Made by a program: the position numbers and the translations under genes. From positions 94,025,198 through 94,089,197 of the forward strand of contig OZ025240.1 in the NCBI GenBank assembly GCA_964019155.1: 64,000 nucleotides of DNA. The letters run 5' to 3'. Source of the stretch: Osedax fenrisi (lineage: Eukaryota; Annelida; Polychaeta; Sabellida; Siboglinidae). Positions 1 through 10,275 of this stretch are shown here, piece by piece (the first letter of the stretch is position 1; each line of letters begins with the position of its first letter). The notes under the pieces were generated by a model. The model worked only from the letters and a program-made list of their open reading frames with translations. It was not told the DNA's origin and did not search any database.

Positions 1-900
1 AAGGGTTATTAATTAATAATAAGTATTGATAAATAATTATTAATTAGTAAATTATAATTGAATAATTATTAGAATAATATATAAATAATAATTAATAATA
101 TACAATTAATTATTATTACTTAATAATTATAATTGAATAATAGTATACATAGTATAATATTTATTTGTATATTATATACGTAATATACCATATATGGTTA
201 CACGCATATCTGTATATGTACGTCGTACACTGTACGTCGTATACTGTACACATGTTTTTATATGTGAATATAAATGCATAGTAATCAAGCAAGCATTGTA
301 TAATTATAATCCCTTGCTGACCTAGATAACTGTGTGCATAGTAAATTATCTTATGATCATTATTCATGTTTCGTGAGTCGACTATGATCATAGTTAAATA
401 TAGAATATATACCTAACTTAGCGCGTAATAATTATTATAATAATATATAAATAATAATTACTAATATACAATTGATTATTATTACTAAAAAATTATTATT
501 GATAAATAATTATTAAGATAATATATAATTAATAATTATTAATATATAATTAAGTGTTATTAATTAATAATAAGTATTGATAAATAATTATTAATTAGTA
601 AATTATAATTGAATAATTATTAAAATAATATATAATTAATAATTAATAATATACAATTAATTAGTATTACTTAAAAATAATTATTGATAAATAATTATTA
701 ATTAATAAATTAGAATTGAATAATTATTAAAATAATATATATTTAATAATTATTAATATATAATTAATTGTTAATTAATAATAAGTATTGATATATAATT
801 ATTAAAATAATATATAATTAATAATAAGTATTGATAAATAATTATTAATTAGTAAATTAGAATTGAATAATTAATAATTATTAAAATACTATATAATATT
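1..900. repeat. AT-only degenerate repeat block
   Basis: Almost pure A/T. Variants of a block containing TTAATTAATAATAAGTATTG followed by ATAAATAATTATTAATTAG recur at the start, near 545, near 775 and near 820, so this is a diverged tandem or interspersed array of an AT-only unit. A less AT-biased segment at about 180-420 interrupts it. No gene is supported; open frames here are by-products of composition. Confidence 0.6.
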
Positions 901-944
901 AATTAATAATTTTACAGCACTAATGTATATACATATATATACAT

Positions 945-997
<53 letters not shown>

Positions 998-1612
998 AAA
1001 TAGTAATGTATTTATTGTACAATTCTAGGTTAAAGATTGTTATTAATTTGTATTTGCCTAGTTGTAAACCAGTTGTAATTTTATAATAATGCATAATACA
1101 TATTTACACATGTTAAACATAATTTGACACTTTGATATTATATATAATATATAGTATAATATGGTATAATATAGTATAATATTAATATGATTATTTCATA
1201 AATTTCTAAAAAAATGCCTTATGTTAAAATATTATGTTTTAATATATTTTTGTAAATAGTTTTACAAAATTGAGTAAAAATGCCTTATATTAAAATATTA
1301 AGTTTAATTACTAATTATATATACGACTTGAATGCCGATTTATAATATACATGTAGTACTAATGGTATAAGTATATTGTAACAGGATATATTACTACTTA
1401 TTAAATTATTACTGCAGTAAACACATTAATTTTGAATGTATTTAAATTACTACTGGTATATGTATGCAAGGTTATGCATTGTTATACAATTACAACTGAG
1501 CAACAACATATTAATAACAATCTTTAAAACCTAAATTTGTACTATAAATACATTATTATTTTGAATATTTAATATAAATTATTTATTATAATATATAAAT
1601 TATAAAATATAA

Positions 1613-1619
<7 letters not shown>
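901..1619. other. AT-rich intergenic sequence
   Basis: Holds a (TA)n run at about 945-995 and, at 1062-1095, an inverted copy of the ACAACTGGATTACAACT segment found in the neighbouring tandem duplication. No coding sequence seen. Confidence 0.5.
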
Positions 1620-1650
<31 letters not shown>

Positions 1651-2141
1651 TCAAACTATAAAATTAAGTATATTGTATACAAATAAATATTATAAAATTA
1701 CAACTGGATTACAACTGCGTTTTAGTACATCCCATAATATTAATATATAATTATGCATAAAGGACATAGATCTAGAGAGATTTTCTCTAGCTCTATGATA
1801 AAGGATAACACTTAACAATTATATAAGTATATATGTTTATATTTAACAATAAGATTATTATATTACCTTATTAAATCAACTCGTAGTATATATGATATAT
1901 AATCTAAATATTGGTAAGTTGTCTTTAAAGGAAGTAGAATTAAAGGAAGTGTACATATAAGGAAATAAATAAACAATACCGTTAATTTCAATTTTCGCGC
2001 CATACACGATGACCTTCGCAGTAGATGATGCAATGGGTGATGCAATGGGCGACGCCCTTTGGGCGTGTCTTGTCGTAACGCTTAATTTCATACATTATCA
2101 CGACATGTATGCTATGATACAATCGTGTTATTCTATGTACA

Positions 2142-2151
2142 CCTATTTATA
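2142..2151 (-). promoter_or_regulatory. TATA box candidate, unit 1
   Basis: On the minus strand the sequence reads TATAAATAGG, a strong match to the metazoan TATA box. The equivalent site is kept in the second unit despite divergence around it. No transcript is identified. Confidence 0.4.
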
Positions 2152-2234
2152 GATATGTAGTAGAACAACTATGTAATATATATGTATATCTATAATATAT
2201 GTGTGTGTGTTTGTGTGTGTATCTGTGCGTATGA

Positions 2235-2280
<46 letters not shown>

Positions 2281-2575
2281 TATAGTATCAAAGTATAAAA
2301 TTAAATATATTTTATACAAATAAATATTATAAAATTACAACTGGATTACAACTGCGTTTTAGTACATCCCATACTATTAATATGTTATATTTTTATATTT
2401 AACAATACTATTTTATATTACCTTATTAAATCAACTTGTAATAAACAATCTAAATATTGATAAATTGTCAATATAGGAAGTTTAATACATAGGAAGAATT
2501 AGCAAATAATGAAGTAATTAATCAATACCTTTAATATCAATTTTCGCGATAAACACAATTTCCACAATAACACAC

Positions 2576-2614
2576 TCATCGATATAAAGAAAGTCACTTT
2601 CTTTATATCGATGA
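2576..2614. repeat. Perfect 19-bp inverted repeat with 1-nt spacer
   Basis: TCATCGATATAAAGAAAGT is followed by one C and then its exact reverse complement. It is present only in unit 2 of the tandem duplication, so it arose after the duplication or was lost from unit 1. Confidence 0.9.
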
Positions 2615-2737
2615 AGACACTTACCTGCGCACTGGGTGTGGTGGGTGACGCAATTAGCGTGACTTTTCGTAATGCTTCATTGCATACAGTATTTAAGACA
2701 TGTATGATATAATACATTCGTGGAATGCTATGAACCT

Positions 2738-2746
2738 CTATTTATA
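2738..2746 (-). promoter_or_regulatory. TATA box candidate, unit 2
   Basis: Minus-strand TATAAATAG at the place equivalent to the box at 2142 in unit 1. Confidence 0.4.
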
Positions 2747-2957
2747 GATATATAGTAAAAAAACTATAAAATATCTAATATTTATTGCGTATTAATCATA
2801 TTATTTATATCTTATATACATATTCCATTATAATAATGTATATTTACAAACTAATGAACTAATTATTTCATTAGTGCATTAGTACTTTAATGTGGGATGT
2901 GAAATAAATCACAGAAATATTAAACAGAAATAAGTGTATACATTAACACTAATAGAT

Positions 2958-3003
<46 letters not shown>

Positions 3004-3128
3004 TGTGTATGTGTGTATGTGTGTGCGTATGTATATATTATACAATTATATTGATATATAATTATTATTGATAAGAGATATATTTTATAAAATATAATAT
3101 TTCACAATAGATATCGCTGTTGTAATAT

Positions 3129-3371
3129 CCAATGTATTTATTTGACTTATACAATTGTATATATTAATATACAAATTTGAATATATATTGAATACATAAA
3201 TTATTGATATCCAAAGTGTTTATTTGACATATAAAATATACAAAATTGGAACATACATTGAATACATAATATATTCATATCCAAAGTGTTTATTTGACCT
3301 ATAAAATATACAAAATTGGAACATATATTGAATAAATAAAATAATTATATCCAAAGTGTTTATTTGACCCA
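3129..3371. repeat. 70-bp tandem repeat, about four copies
   Basis: CCAAAGTGTTTATTTGAC recurs at 3211, 3281 and 3351, exactly 70 bp apart, with a diverged first copy at 3129 (82 bp before the second). Each unit continues with AAATATACAAAATTGGAACA and TTGAATA. Non-coding. Confidence 0.85.
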
Positions 3372-3690
3372 TAATATATACACTGGTGGAACGTTGTTAT
3401 ATATTTTACGTTGACGCGCAACGCGTTTGGTTGCTTGGGTTGTTATATTACTATATACTATGCAAGTAGGTGATGAAGAATAAATTATATTATTCAGCGA
3501 ATTCTAGATACAATGGTACTTCAATACTATTATGTATGTATATAATAGTAATATGCAGTAAAGTGAGATATGCATATTGAAATATATAAATTACTAACTA
3601 TACTAAGTGTTAATATTTCTTCGATATATGTTATGTATAAAATACATTACATTTATAAATTCGTATATATATACTAATAATAATCACATG

Positions 3691-4181
3691 GGGGATAGTG
3701 CTCTAATATCGACATGCACGTAATATCGACACCCTAGAATATAATTCCAATCAAAAAATAATTAATGTATGCAATGTTAATCAATATAATTCTAATTTAT
3801 ATAATTATACTTTTTTTAATATTTATATTTTTTTAATTATAAACAAAAAACTGAATTTTCCTTACATCTCTAAATTTACGATATTCTCAATCATATGAAA
3901 ATTAAGATATTTAACAAATGTTAAATACATCGTATATAGAACTATAGTTGTAATTATATTTTACAATTTGCCGAAAATATTTTGTATTTTTCATAATTGT
4001 TTATAAAGTTATTGACATATCGACCTAAGCAACATACATTTTCATAATACCGACACCATAATTGCACGTAATATCGACACCCTTTCAATTATATAACCAA
4101 TTAGCGTTATTTGTTTATAATTTGCGTGCGTTATGATAATATTCAAAAATTAATAGACATACCTAATAATATACGCATATA

Positions 4182-4248
<67 letters not shown>

Positions 4249-5172
4249 AATATATATATATAAATATATATTATATATATTATTAATATATTTATATTAA
4301 TTTAAAATTTATTAATATATATAAATATATATTATATATATTACAAATATAATTATATATTGTAAAAAAGATGGAAAAACATATGCCATGACTAGGACTC
4401 GAACTTCTGCGAAAAACAATAGTAATACATCACCCTAGCCGACTCGGCCAATTACATTTTTATATATTATAATTATATTTAATAATAATGTAAATAGTTA
4501 GTATTTAATTATAAAGAAAATGTGATATAGAGATAAATACTGATATTCATTTTTAATTTCTATTATAATTCGTAATACAACTTTGTTATCTTATAGTCAT
4601 TTCTTATTATATAATTATACCGTTTACGTTAATAATCTTTTGTCTAATAATTACTCACATAATTTAAGTATCGCTATTATTGTATTTTATTATACCTACA
4701 TATATAATATATTGCTTCTACTTGGAATTAAACAGGTTTTCAAAAACTATATAAAACTCGTATATACGTACAATATTCGCATTATAATTAAGTAATTTCA
4801 AACTTTATATTTATAATATAATATAAAATATAAAATATTTTGGAAAATTAATTTTAGGAAAACAACTTATGAATTGCGTGTGTTAACGCGCATTTAATTC
4901 TGATTGGATAGTGGATATTAAATAATATATGGTATATCTAAATATCGATATATTTAGGGTGTCGATAGTATGTGCCAAGGTGTCGGTATTCGAGGCAGTG
5001 CCTGTAATATCGACACCCCTGTTATCTCAGAATTAAACAAACTAAATTAAATTTTAAAATAGCTATTATATTTATATACTTACTTAATACTTATAAATAA
5101 AATTTGGAAATATTTAATTGAGAAATAATAAAGTTATGATGATTTATTGTTAGGGTATTCGTGTACCATCGC
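3691..5172. mobile_element. GGGG-terminal non-coding element, copy 1 (longest)
   Basis: Starts GGGGATAGTGCTCTAATATC and carries several AATATCGACACC or GTGTCG motifs near both ends and internally (about 3700-3735, 4045-4085, 4955-5020). The 5' end and the 3' part (GTTATCTCAG then TTATTGTTAGGGT) match the element at 29009, and the plan matches the element at 56414. No open frame of note, so it is probably a non-autonomous DNA transposon. The 3' boundary is uncertain because a foldback element lies there. Confidence 0.5.
4381..4450 (-). pseudogene. tRNA-like relic (Ser/Leu type)
   Basis: The minus strand reads TGGCCGAGTCGG (A-box-like D arm) and then AGTTCGAGTCC (B-box-like T loop), with a long variable region between, as in tRNA-Ser or tRNA-Leu. 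The T-arm stem does not pair (AGAAG against CCTAG), so this is a tRNA pseudogene or the head of an old SINE, not a working tRNA. It lies inside the GGGG element. Confidence 0.45.
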
Positions 5173-5173
5173 C

Positions 5174-5340
5174 TATACACACACAAATACTATTATATGT
5201 ACATGATAATGTCGAGATTAAAGGATACAAAACGATATAATTCATGACCTATATCTTTACAAAATTAAATATTCTATATATGTATATATCCTATAATCGC
5301 GACATTATCAGATAAATATAATAGTATTTTTGTGTGTATA
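5174..5340. mobile_element. Foldback MITE, ~54-bp inverted arms
   Basis: The left arm (5174-5227) and the reverse complement of the right arm (5287-5340) share TACTATTATAT, GATAATGTCG and GGATA in register over about 54 bp with a handful of mismatches. The spacer is about 60 bp. The outer ends read TA|TACACACA... and ...TGTGTGTA|TA, which fits a TA target duplication. Non-coding. Confidence 0.7.
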
Positions 5341-5439
5341 CATTGTGTGTAATCAAATTGTATAATAAATGTAATATGTAATATTACAGTTAGTTAAATC
5401 CCTGAAGTATCCGTCTTAGGGGAGCACAGGATAATAATA

Positions 5440-5791
5440 TCGATATATATTTCCATTTAGAACGATCCATAGCAATATCTAAAAGTTGAAGCAGATAGTG
5501 AGAGTCTAGACTATAGAGTATTCGAATATCATCCATGTTTTCTATTAATTTGGTACTCCTTTTTTTCTTTCACCTTCGATATAACAATGGAGAATGGTTT
5601 TAGCAAGCGAATTATGACGAGTCATATGTCTGAATCGAACATATTATTCTTGGAATATTATCATGAATGTGTACTTATGGCCGACTATTCCTCTTATTTC
5701 GCTGTTTACAAATATATAACTTTTTCTCTGTTTATATAATTAGCTATAGATAATAATTAAAAGTCATCTATGAGCTTTAGAATCGAAAGCG
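5440..5791 (-). pseudogene. LINE relic, C-terminal part (other half at 9256-10275)
   Basis: Minus-strand translation in shifted frames gives a VRFRHMTRHNSLAKTIL motif, the form seen near the C terminus of many LINE reverse transcriptases (W-F-G-H-x-x-R-x-D-S-L-x-K-T). It lies just downstream, in coding order, of the RT relic at 9256-10275, and the Gypsy element 5796-9251 sits between the two halves. Confidence 0.65.
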
Positions 5792-5795
5792 TATA

Positions 5796-5935
5796 TGTTA
5801 TGTTCTTATAATAGACTATTATACAATAATATGTATATATATATAATAATAACTAGCATTTAATTTAATTGTTTATTTTCCAAGAGGTCGAGTTCACCGC
5901 CGGGTCATATCATATAAATGATAATAACACAGCAT
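5796..5935 (-). repeat. 3' LTR of the Gypsy element
   Basis: Reads TGTTATGTTCTTATAATAG on the + strand and ends with ATAATAACACAGCAT. About 90 percent alike by eye to the LTR at 9114-9251, including the GTTCACCGCCGGGTCAT region. The differences between LTRs show the insertion is not recent. Confidence 0.85.
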
Positions 5936-5937
5936 AT

Positions 5938-5958
5938 CTCCTTCCTCCTCTCCTCTTA
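5938..5958 (-). other. Polypurine tract
   Basis: The minus strand reads AAGAGGAGAGGAGGAAGGAG directly before the 3' LTR, the place and composition expected for the plus-strand DNA primer. Confidence 0.8.
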
Positions 5959-6554
5959 ATGTTGATAGCTGTTAGGAATCCGGATGGTTCTTCCTGACTT
6001 CCTAACTAGGACACCTTCTTGGGTTATTTCTACACCATTTTGTAGTTGATCTGATTCAGATATTGCTACAGGTGTATCGTTAGAGCTAGTTATTGTTGGG
6101 CTCTCTCTTATCTCTTCAAGTGCGTCTATTGGGGCATCTTCTGGTATCTCTCTTGGTAGTGTGTCCATTAACTCGGGTTTCAGATGTATTATTCTCATTG
6201 CAGCTCCTTCTAGTTATAACGTGATCTAGATATCTTCGAATACGACGTCAAGAGTATCCATACCAAGTTATTTTTCCTTTCTTCAATTCTCCCCTCAATC
6301 CATGTATGTCCAGGCCTGAAATCGACTGCGAATGCTGTATCTTCTGGACTGAACAATACAGTATTTCTTATCTTCTCTCTATTTCTTCCAGCTCCTATTA
6401 ATGTATTATTTACTGGGAACATGGCATTCAATCTGGTTCTTAACTTCCTCTTCATCAATCTCTCAGCTGGTGATATTTTTATTATTTTGCAGTATCGCAA
6501 TAAGAACTTTGATAATCTTGTCTTGAGTGAATCTTCATTTCCACTGCCAACCAA
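5956..6554 (-). pseudogene. Gypsy integrase C-terminal region
   Basis: Two overlapping minus-strand frames (6554-6210 and 6198-5956). The first has the ISPAERLMKRKLRTRL motif and a VDFRPGHTWIEGRI barrel-like segment of Gypsy integrases. The second ends in a basic SGRTIRIPNSY tail of the kind that closes Gypsy pol. It stops just before the polypurine tract. Confidence 0.75.
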
Positions 6555-7060
6555 AGCCCTCTTGAATGTTTGTACGCTCTCTCTGCTAAACCATTCGAGT
6601 TTGGATGATACGGTGGTGTAAAAATGTATTTTATCCCATTATATTTTAGGAAAACCTTGAATTCCTCACTTGCGAAGTTTGAAGCATTATCACTGACTAT
6701 TACTTGGGGAAATCCATGTGTTGCGAATATAATTCTTAACTTTTCAATTGTTTTTCCGTTAGTTGTTCCTTTCATTCCCTTCACTTCAAGCCACCTGGAA
6801 TATGCATCTACAACCACTAAGAATATCTAACCTAGATACGATCCGGCATAATCAATATGTATTATTTACCATGGACCCGAGGGTTCCATCCATGGACTAT
6901 ACATTATTTGGTCAGGTTTGTTCAAATCTTGTTGACATCCACCACACTCTTTAACCATAGATTCTATGTATAAATCAAGGTTAGGCCACCAGACGTAACT
7001 CCTCGCCAGACTTTTTATCCTCACGATGCCCGGAGGACGTTGTGAATGTTCCCAGAAGGA
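6480..7060 (-). pseudogene. Gypsy integrase core
   Basis: The frame 6817-6482 has the DDE core: a V-V-D-A-Y-S-R-W start, then I-V-S-D-N-A-S-N-F with the second Asp, then P-P-Y-H-P-x-S-N-G-L-A-E-R with the Glu. Upstream on the minus strand are remnants of the zinc-binding HHCC region (C..C near 6945). The core is open, but its neighbours are shifted. Confidence 0.85.
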
Positions 7061-7259
7061 TTTCTAATATCGACTTCTATAATTTATATGGTACAATTAT
7101 CCTGGAACCCCACCATACCAACTCATTATAATTTAGGAGTTCTAGTTTCCTACGGTAATAATGTTTCCATTTTTCTTCCATCTTATCTTCTGGCCACCCT
7201 TCCTGGATATGTCTTCTAATTACCGTTAATTTTCGGTATTCATTTGTTGCCTTCTGCAA

Positions 7260-7690
7260 ATCTTTCTCTCTATTACTTCATCTAATTTGTTTATGTTAAA
7301 AACCATTTCTTCTGGTATGTGTACTTTTCTTTCTTTTTTCTTTAAAGGTAACCTAGTCAAGGCATCTGCATTTTCGATCTTACTTCCGGGTTTGTATTAA
7401 AATACATATTCATATGCGGATAAGAGCAAAGCCCATCTTTGAATCCTTCCTTCCGGACACTATAGCAGGTACATATTTAGCTTCATTCAATAACGTCAGT
7501 AAGGGTTTATGATCATTCGCAATGGTAAATTTTCGACCAAATACGTATTTTTGGAATTTCTTTACTCCAAATACGACACCTAACGCTTCTTTTTCAATCT
7601 GTGAATAATTTTTCTTAGCTTATCCTAATGATCTGGACGTGAAAGCTATAGCTTTCGCGTATACACCGGTATACCGGTCATTCTTAAACA
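7260..7690 (-). pseudogene. Gypsy RNase H / connection relic
   Basis: Frames broken by stops read AIAFTSRSLG, YSQIEKEALGVVFGVKKFQK and FTIANDHKPLLTLL on the minus strand, the A-x-x-S-R-x-L, E-K-E-x-L and T-D-H-x-P-L motifs of Gypsy RNase H. The usual Asp is replaced in one place (ANDHKP), and no intact frame remains. Confidence 0.75.
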
Positions 7691-8381
7691 TTTTCCATTT
7701 CCTGACTAAGTACCGCTCCAATATCGTATTTCGAGGAATCACATGTTAATCTCGTGTTTCTCTTACTATCGAAATGTACCAACACATTGGTTGATGTTAA
7801 CATAATTTTTGCCTGTCTGAAATATTTCTCACACTCTTTAGACCATTCCCAACTCTTTCCTTTCTTCAATAGTTCATGTAAAGGTCCAAATAGGTTTGAT
7901 AAATTATTCAAGAGTTTTCCGTAGTAATTAATCATTCCTAGGATATCTCTTAGTCGTGTACTATTATCTGATGAAATTGCATTTATGATAGCTTTAATCT
8001 TTTTCTGTACATGATGTGGTCCTTCAGTACTGATAATGTATCCTAGATACTCAACTTTGTTCCTTCCAAAAGTACACTTCTCACTCTTATACCCACCGTA
8101 TCTAGTCATTTTAATACCATGTTCATATTTCTATCATGTTCTTTTTTATCTTTTCCTGTTATTAAGATATCATCCAGGTAACCGAAAACAATCTTTAACC
8201 CTTGCAATAATGAATCCATCACTCTCTGAAATATTGCGGGAGCAGCGGCGATGCCGAAACATAGACGGTTATATTTGAACAACCCTCTTGATGTGATTAT
8301 GGTTGTACGATTATTTGACTCCTCTTCTAATGGAATCTGTAGATATACATTAGATAAATATAATGTACTGACATTTTCCAC
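7684..8381 (-). pseudogene. Gypsy reverse transcriptase, broken
   Basis: Two minus-strand frames (8381-8106 and 8109-7684) together give the RT palm and thumb: a YLQIPLEEES-like fold, SRGLFKYNRLCFGIAAAPA, the catalytic YLDD box, the G-Y-I-I motif after the C-T-F-G segment, then the connection W-x-W-S-x-E-C-E and an F-D-S-K run leading to RNase H. One frameshift lies between the frames at about 8107. The N-terminal third of RT is absent. Confidence 0.85.
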
Positions 8382-8689
8382 CTACTAAATGTGTATAATC
8401 TTAAGCTTTATGATTTATTTTATCACATACTTTACAAGTTGTAAACTCCACTTTTTTGTTATGTTCAGGTTTTGAATTCCACTGTTTTCGATCCGACTCC
8501 ATGGCGTACACTTTCTATGTATCATGATGTTCTAATGTTGTTAATTGTTCATCTGTTAACTCTGCTCCAATCGAAATATCGATTTCTCTCTGTAGGTCTA
8601 ATTTTGTTATGGCTAGTAATAGCCTTTGTATACGTGTGTTATGTATACCACATATAATACGGTCTCTAATTTGTTCGTCTAAGTCTGCA

Positions 8690-9060
8690 AACATTCAAAA
8701 TTCGCTAATTTTTCGAAGTTATGCAATTTAACTAGCCACTGATTGCCCTTCATGTCTCACATAAGTGTTAAACTTATACCTCCTATTATCTCTGAGGGTA
8801 CCGGATTAATATTAATATTAAGATTAACATTTTATAATGTCGACTTCAATGGAAAATTAGGGGTCAGTAAGTTCCTAACCAGTTTATATGTCTTTGGCCC
8901 TATAACTGTTAGTACATTTGCCAGTTTCTTTTTTTCATCCGTGGTATCGTTTGCGATAAAAAAAACATTCTACTCGCTCTGCGTAAATTTGTACATGTTC
9001 ACCTTTCGCATTAAATTCATCTATACTTGCTCCAATATTCATTTTTAATTTATTTCCTTT
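8690..9060 (-). pseudogene. Gypsy gag-like relic
   Basis: Minus-strand translation gives an MNIGASIDEFNAKGEHVQIY-like start, then, after stops and shifts, an RDRIICGIHNTRIQRLLL-like stretch typical of Gypsy gag (R-D-R-x-x-x-G-L-x-N-x-x-I-Q-x-x-L-L). A weak Cys/His knuckle (CKVCDKINHK) follows near 8430. Confidence 0.65.
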
Positions 9061-9113
9061 TTGGTGCTTATTGTTGATTTTTCTCTTCTTGTTCTTATGT
9101 CCTCGTCACCAAT

Positions 9114-9251
9114 TGTTATGTTATTATAATAGACTATTATATAATAATATATATATATATAATAATAACTAACATTTAATGTAATTATTTATTTTCCATT
9201 ATGTCGAGGTCACCGCCGGGTCATCTCATATCAATGATAATAACACAACAT
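9114..9251 (-). repeat. 5' LTR of the Gypsy element
   Basis: Partner of the LTR at 5796-5935. Just inside it, on the minus strand, ATTGGTGACGAGGACATAAG occupies the primer-binding-site position; I could not assign it to a tRNA. Confidence 0.85.
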
Positions 9252-9255
9252 TATA

Positions 9256-10275
9256 TCTTCTTTTTATATTCTTCTTGTAGTGTCACTGTTTCACATCCAA
9301 TAAGAAAATTGAAATAACTAGAGATTTATAGAGTTTGAACTTTAAATTAAAATAAATTTCTCTGCTCTGCCAAATCGTTTCTAATTTTTTCAGTAACTGC
9401 TGTTTCTAGTTTTATCTATTTATTTTAATTATAAGTGCCTGTAAGCATTATTCCTAGATATTTTAAATTGTCAACATTTTCTATTTTTTTCCGTATATAA
9501 TAATCTTGTAGACCATCTAATAATCTTGTAGACACATTAATAAGAATTTTGCTTTTCTCACGAATTATTTACATTTAATATGCTTTCAAACTTTATTTTA
9601 ACGAGTCGTTATAGCTAGTAGTTCACTTTCAGATTCTGCGATGAGATCTATAGCATCAGACAATCGTATGTTATTCACTTATCTACACTATACTGCTATA
9701 CTCAATTTTTTATTTGGCAAAGAGGCCCGTATTATTCCTTCGATAAATATATTGAATAATAGCTTTGATAGCAATCATATTTGTGTCACCCCTACTGTCA
9801 TATTAAAAGGATTTCAAATATGGTTATGCAATATTACTGAACTGATTGTTGAGTCATAGATTTACTTTATGATTATGATCTGGTCATTACCTATACAAAA
9901 TGAAGATATCGCATGCGTCAGGCCTTCATATATCGAAGATTTTCTTAAAGTTGATGAAATTGTAGTAAAGTGCTCATTGCTGATCAATGTATGTTTCCAT
10001 TAATAATCTGTAGTTTAGTATGTGTTCCGTTGTACTATGATTTTGTCTGATGTCGCTCGTTCATATGCCAGGGTTCCTTCTTCTTGTGGTATTAATCTAT
10101 TCAGTATGATATCATACGAATATTCGTAAAATAAGTTTGCTTCTATGACTAATGAGACTGATTGTGCGATAGTTTAAGCATTTTTTAAGATCGCCTTTCT
10201 TTGGAATGGAAATAACTAAGTAATATCTCCATGACTCCTGTCATTGGATTGTTGACCAGATTGTCTGACATTTTA
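9256..10275 (-). pseudogene. LINE reverse transcriptase relic, interrupted by Gypsy
   Basis: Minus-strand translation in several frames gives, in order, IPKKGDLKKCLNYRTISLIS (the RT box with N-Y-R-x-I-x-L), a V-G-V-T-Q turn, LFNIFIEGI, an I-D-L-I-A-E-S-E-S-E-L stretch (the position of the F-A-D-D box, here eroded), ENVDNLKYLGI and a KLYKSLVIS segment. It matches the LINE at 30960-31930 in type. Many stops and shifts: long dead. It continues at 5791-5440 beyond the Gypsy insertion. Confidence 0.8.

Larger units (their letters stand above)
1620..2790 (-). repeat. Diverged tandem duplication, two ~630-bp units with promoter-like ends
   Basis: Unit 1 runs from about 1620 to 2240 and unit 2 from about 2245 to 2790. 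Both contain, in the same order, a (TA)n run, TATAGTATCAAA, ATTACAACTGGATTACAACT, GTTTTAGTACATCCCATA, ATTACCTTATTAAATCAACT, ATATCAATTTTCGCG-like sequence, CATGTATG and a minus-strand TATAAATAG box. Each unit has a short minus-strand open frame (2091-1876 and 2717-2499), but these align only in part (a shared IASP-like stretch), so they may be fortuitous. Unit 2 has a minus-strand GCAG/GTAAGT sequence resembling a splice donor near 2632. Confidence 0.65.
5796..9251 (-). mobile_element. Ty3/Gypsy LTR retrotransposon, degenerate and internally deleted
   Basis: Two ~139-bp LTRs bound a minus-strand internal region with gag-like, RT, RNase H-like and integrase coding in Gypsy order. It is 3.46 kb, shorter than the usual ~5 kb. 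The protease and N-terminal RT are missing: the frame passes from a zinc-knuckle-like Cys/His stretch near 8430 straight into the RT palm near 8380. Several frameshifts and stops break the rest, so it cannot move by itself. The flanks carry TATA on both sides (5792-5795 and 9252-9255), a plausible 4-bp target duplication. It is inserted in an older LINE. Confidence 0.9.

Noticed and set aside
4381..4450. Functional tRNA gene
   Set aside because: The T-arm stem does not pair and no clear anticodon arm can be drawn.
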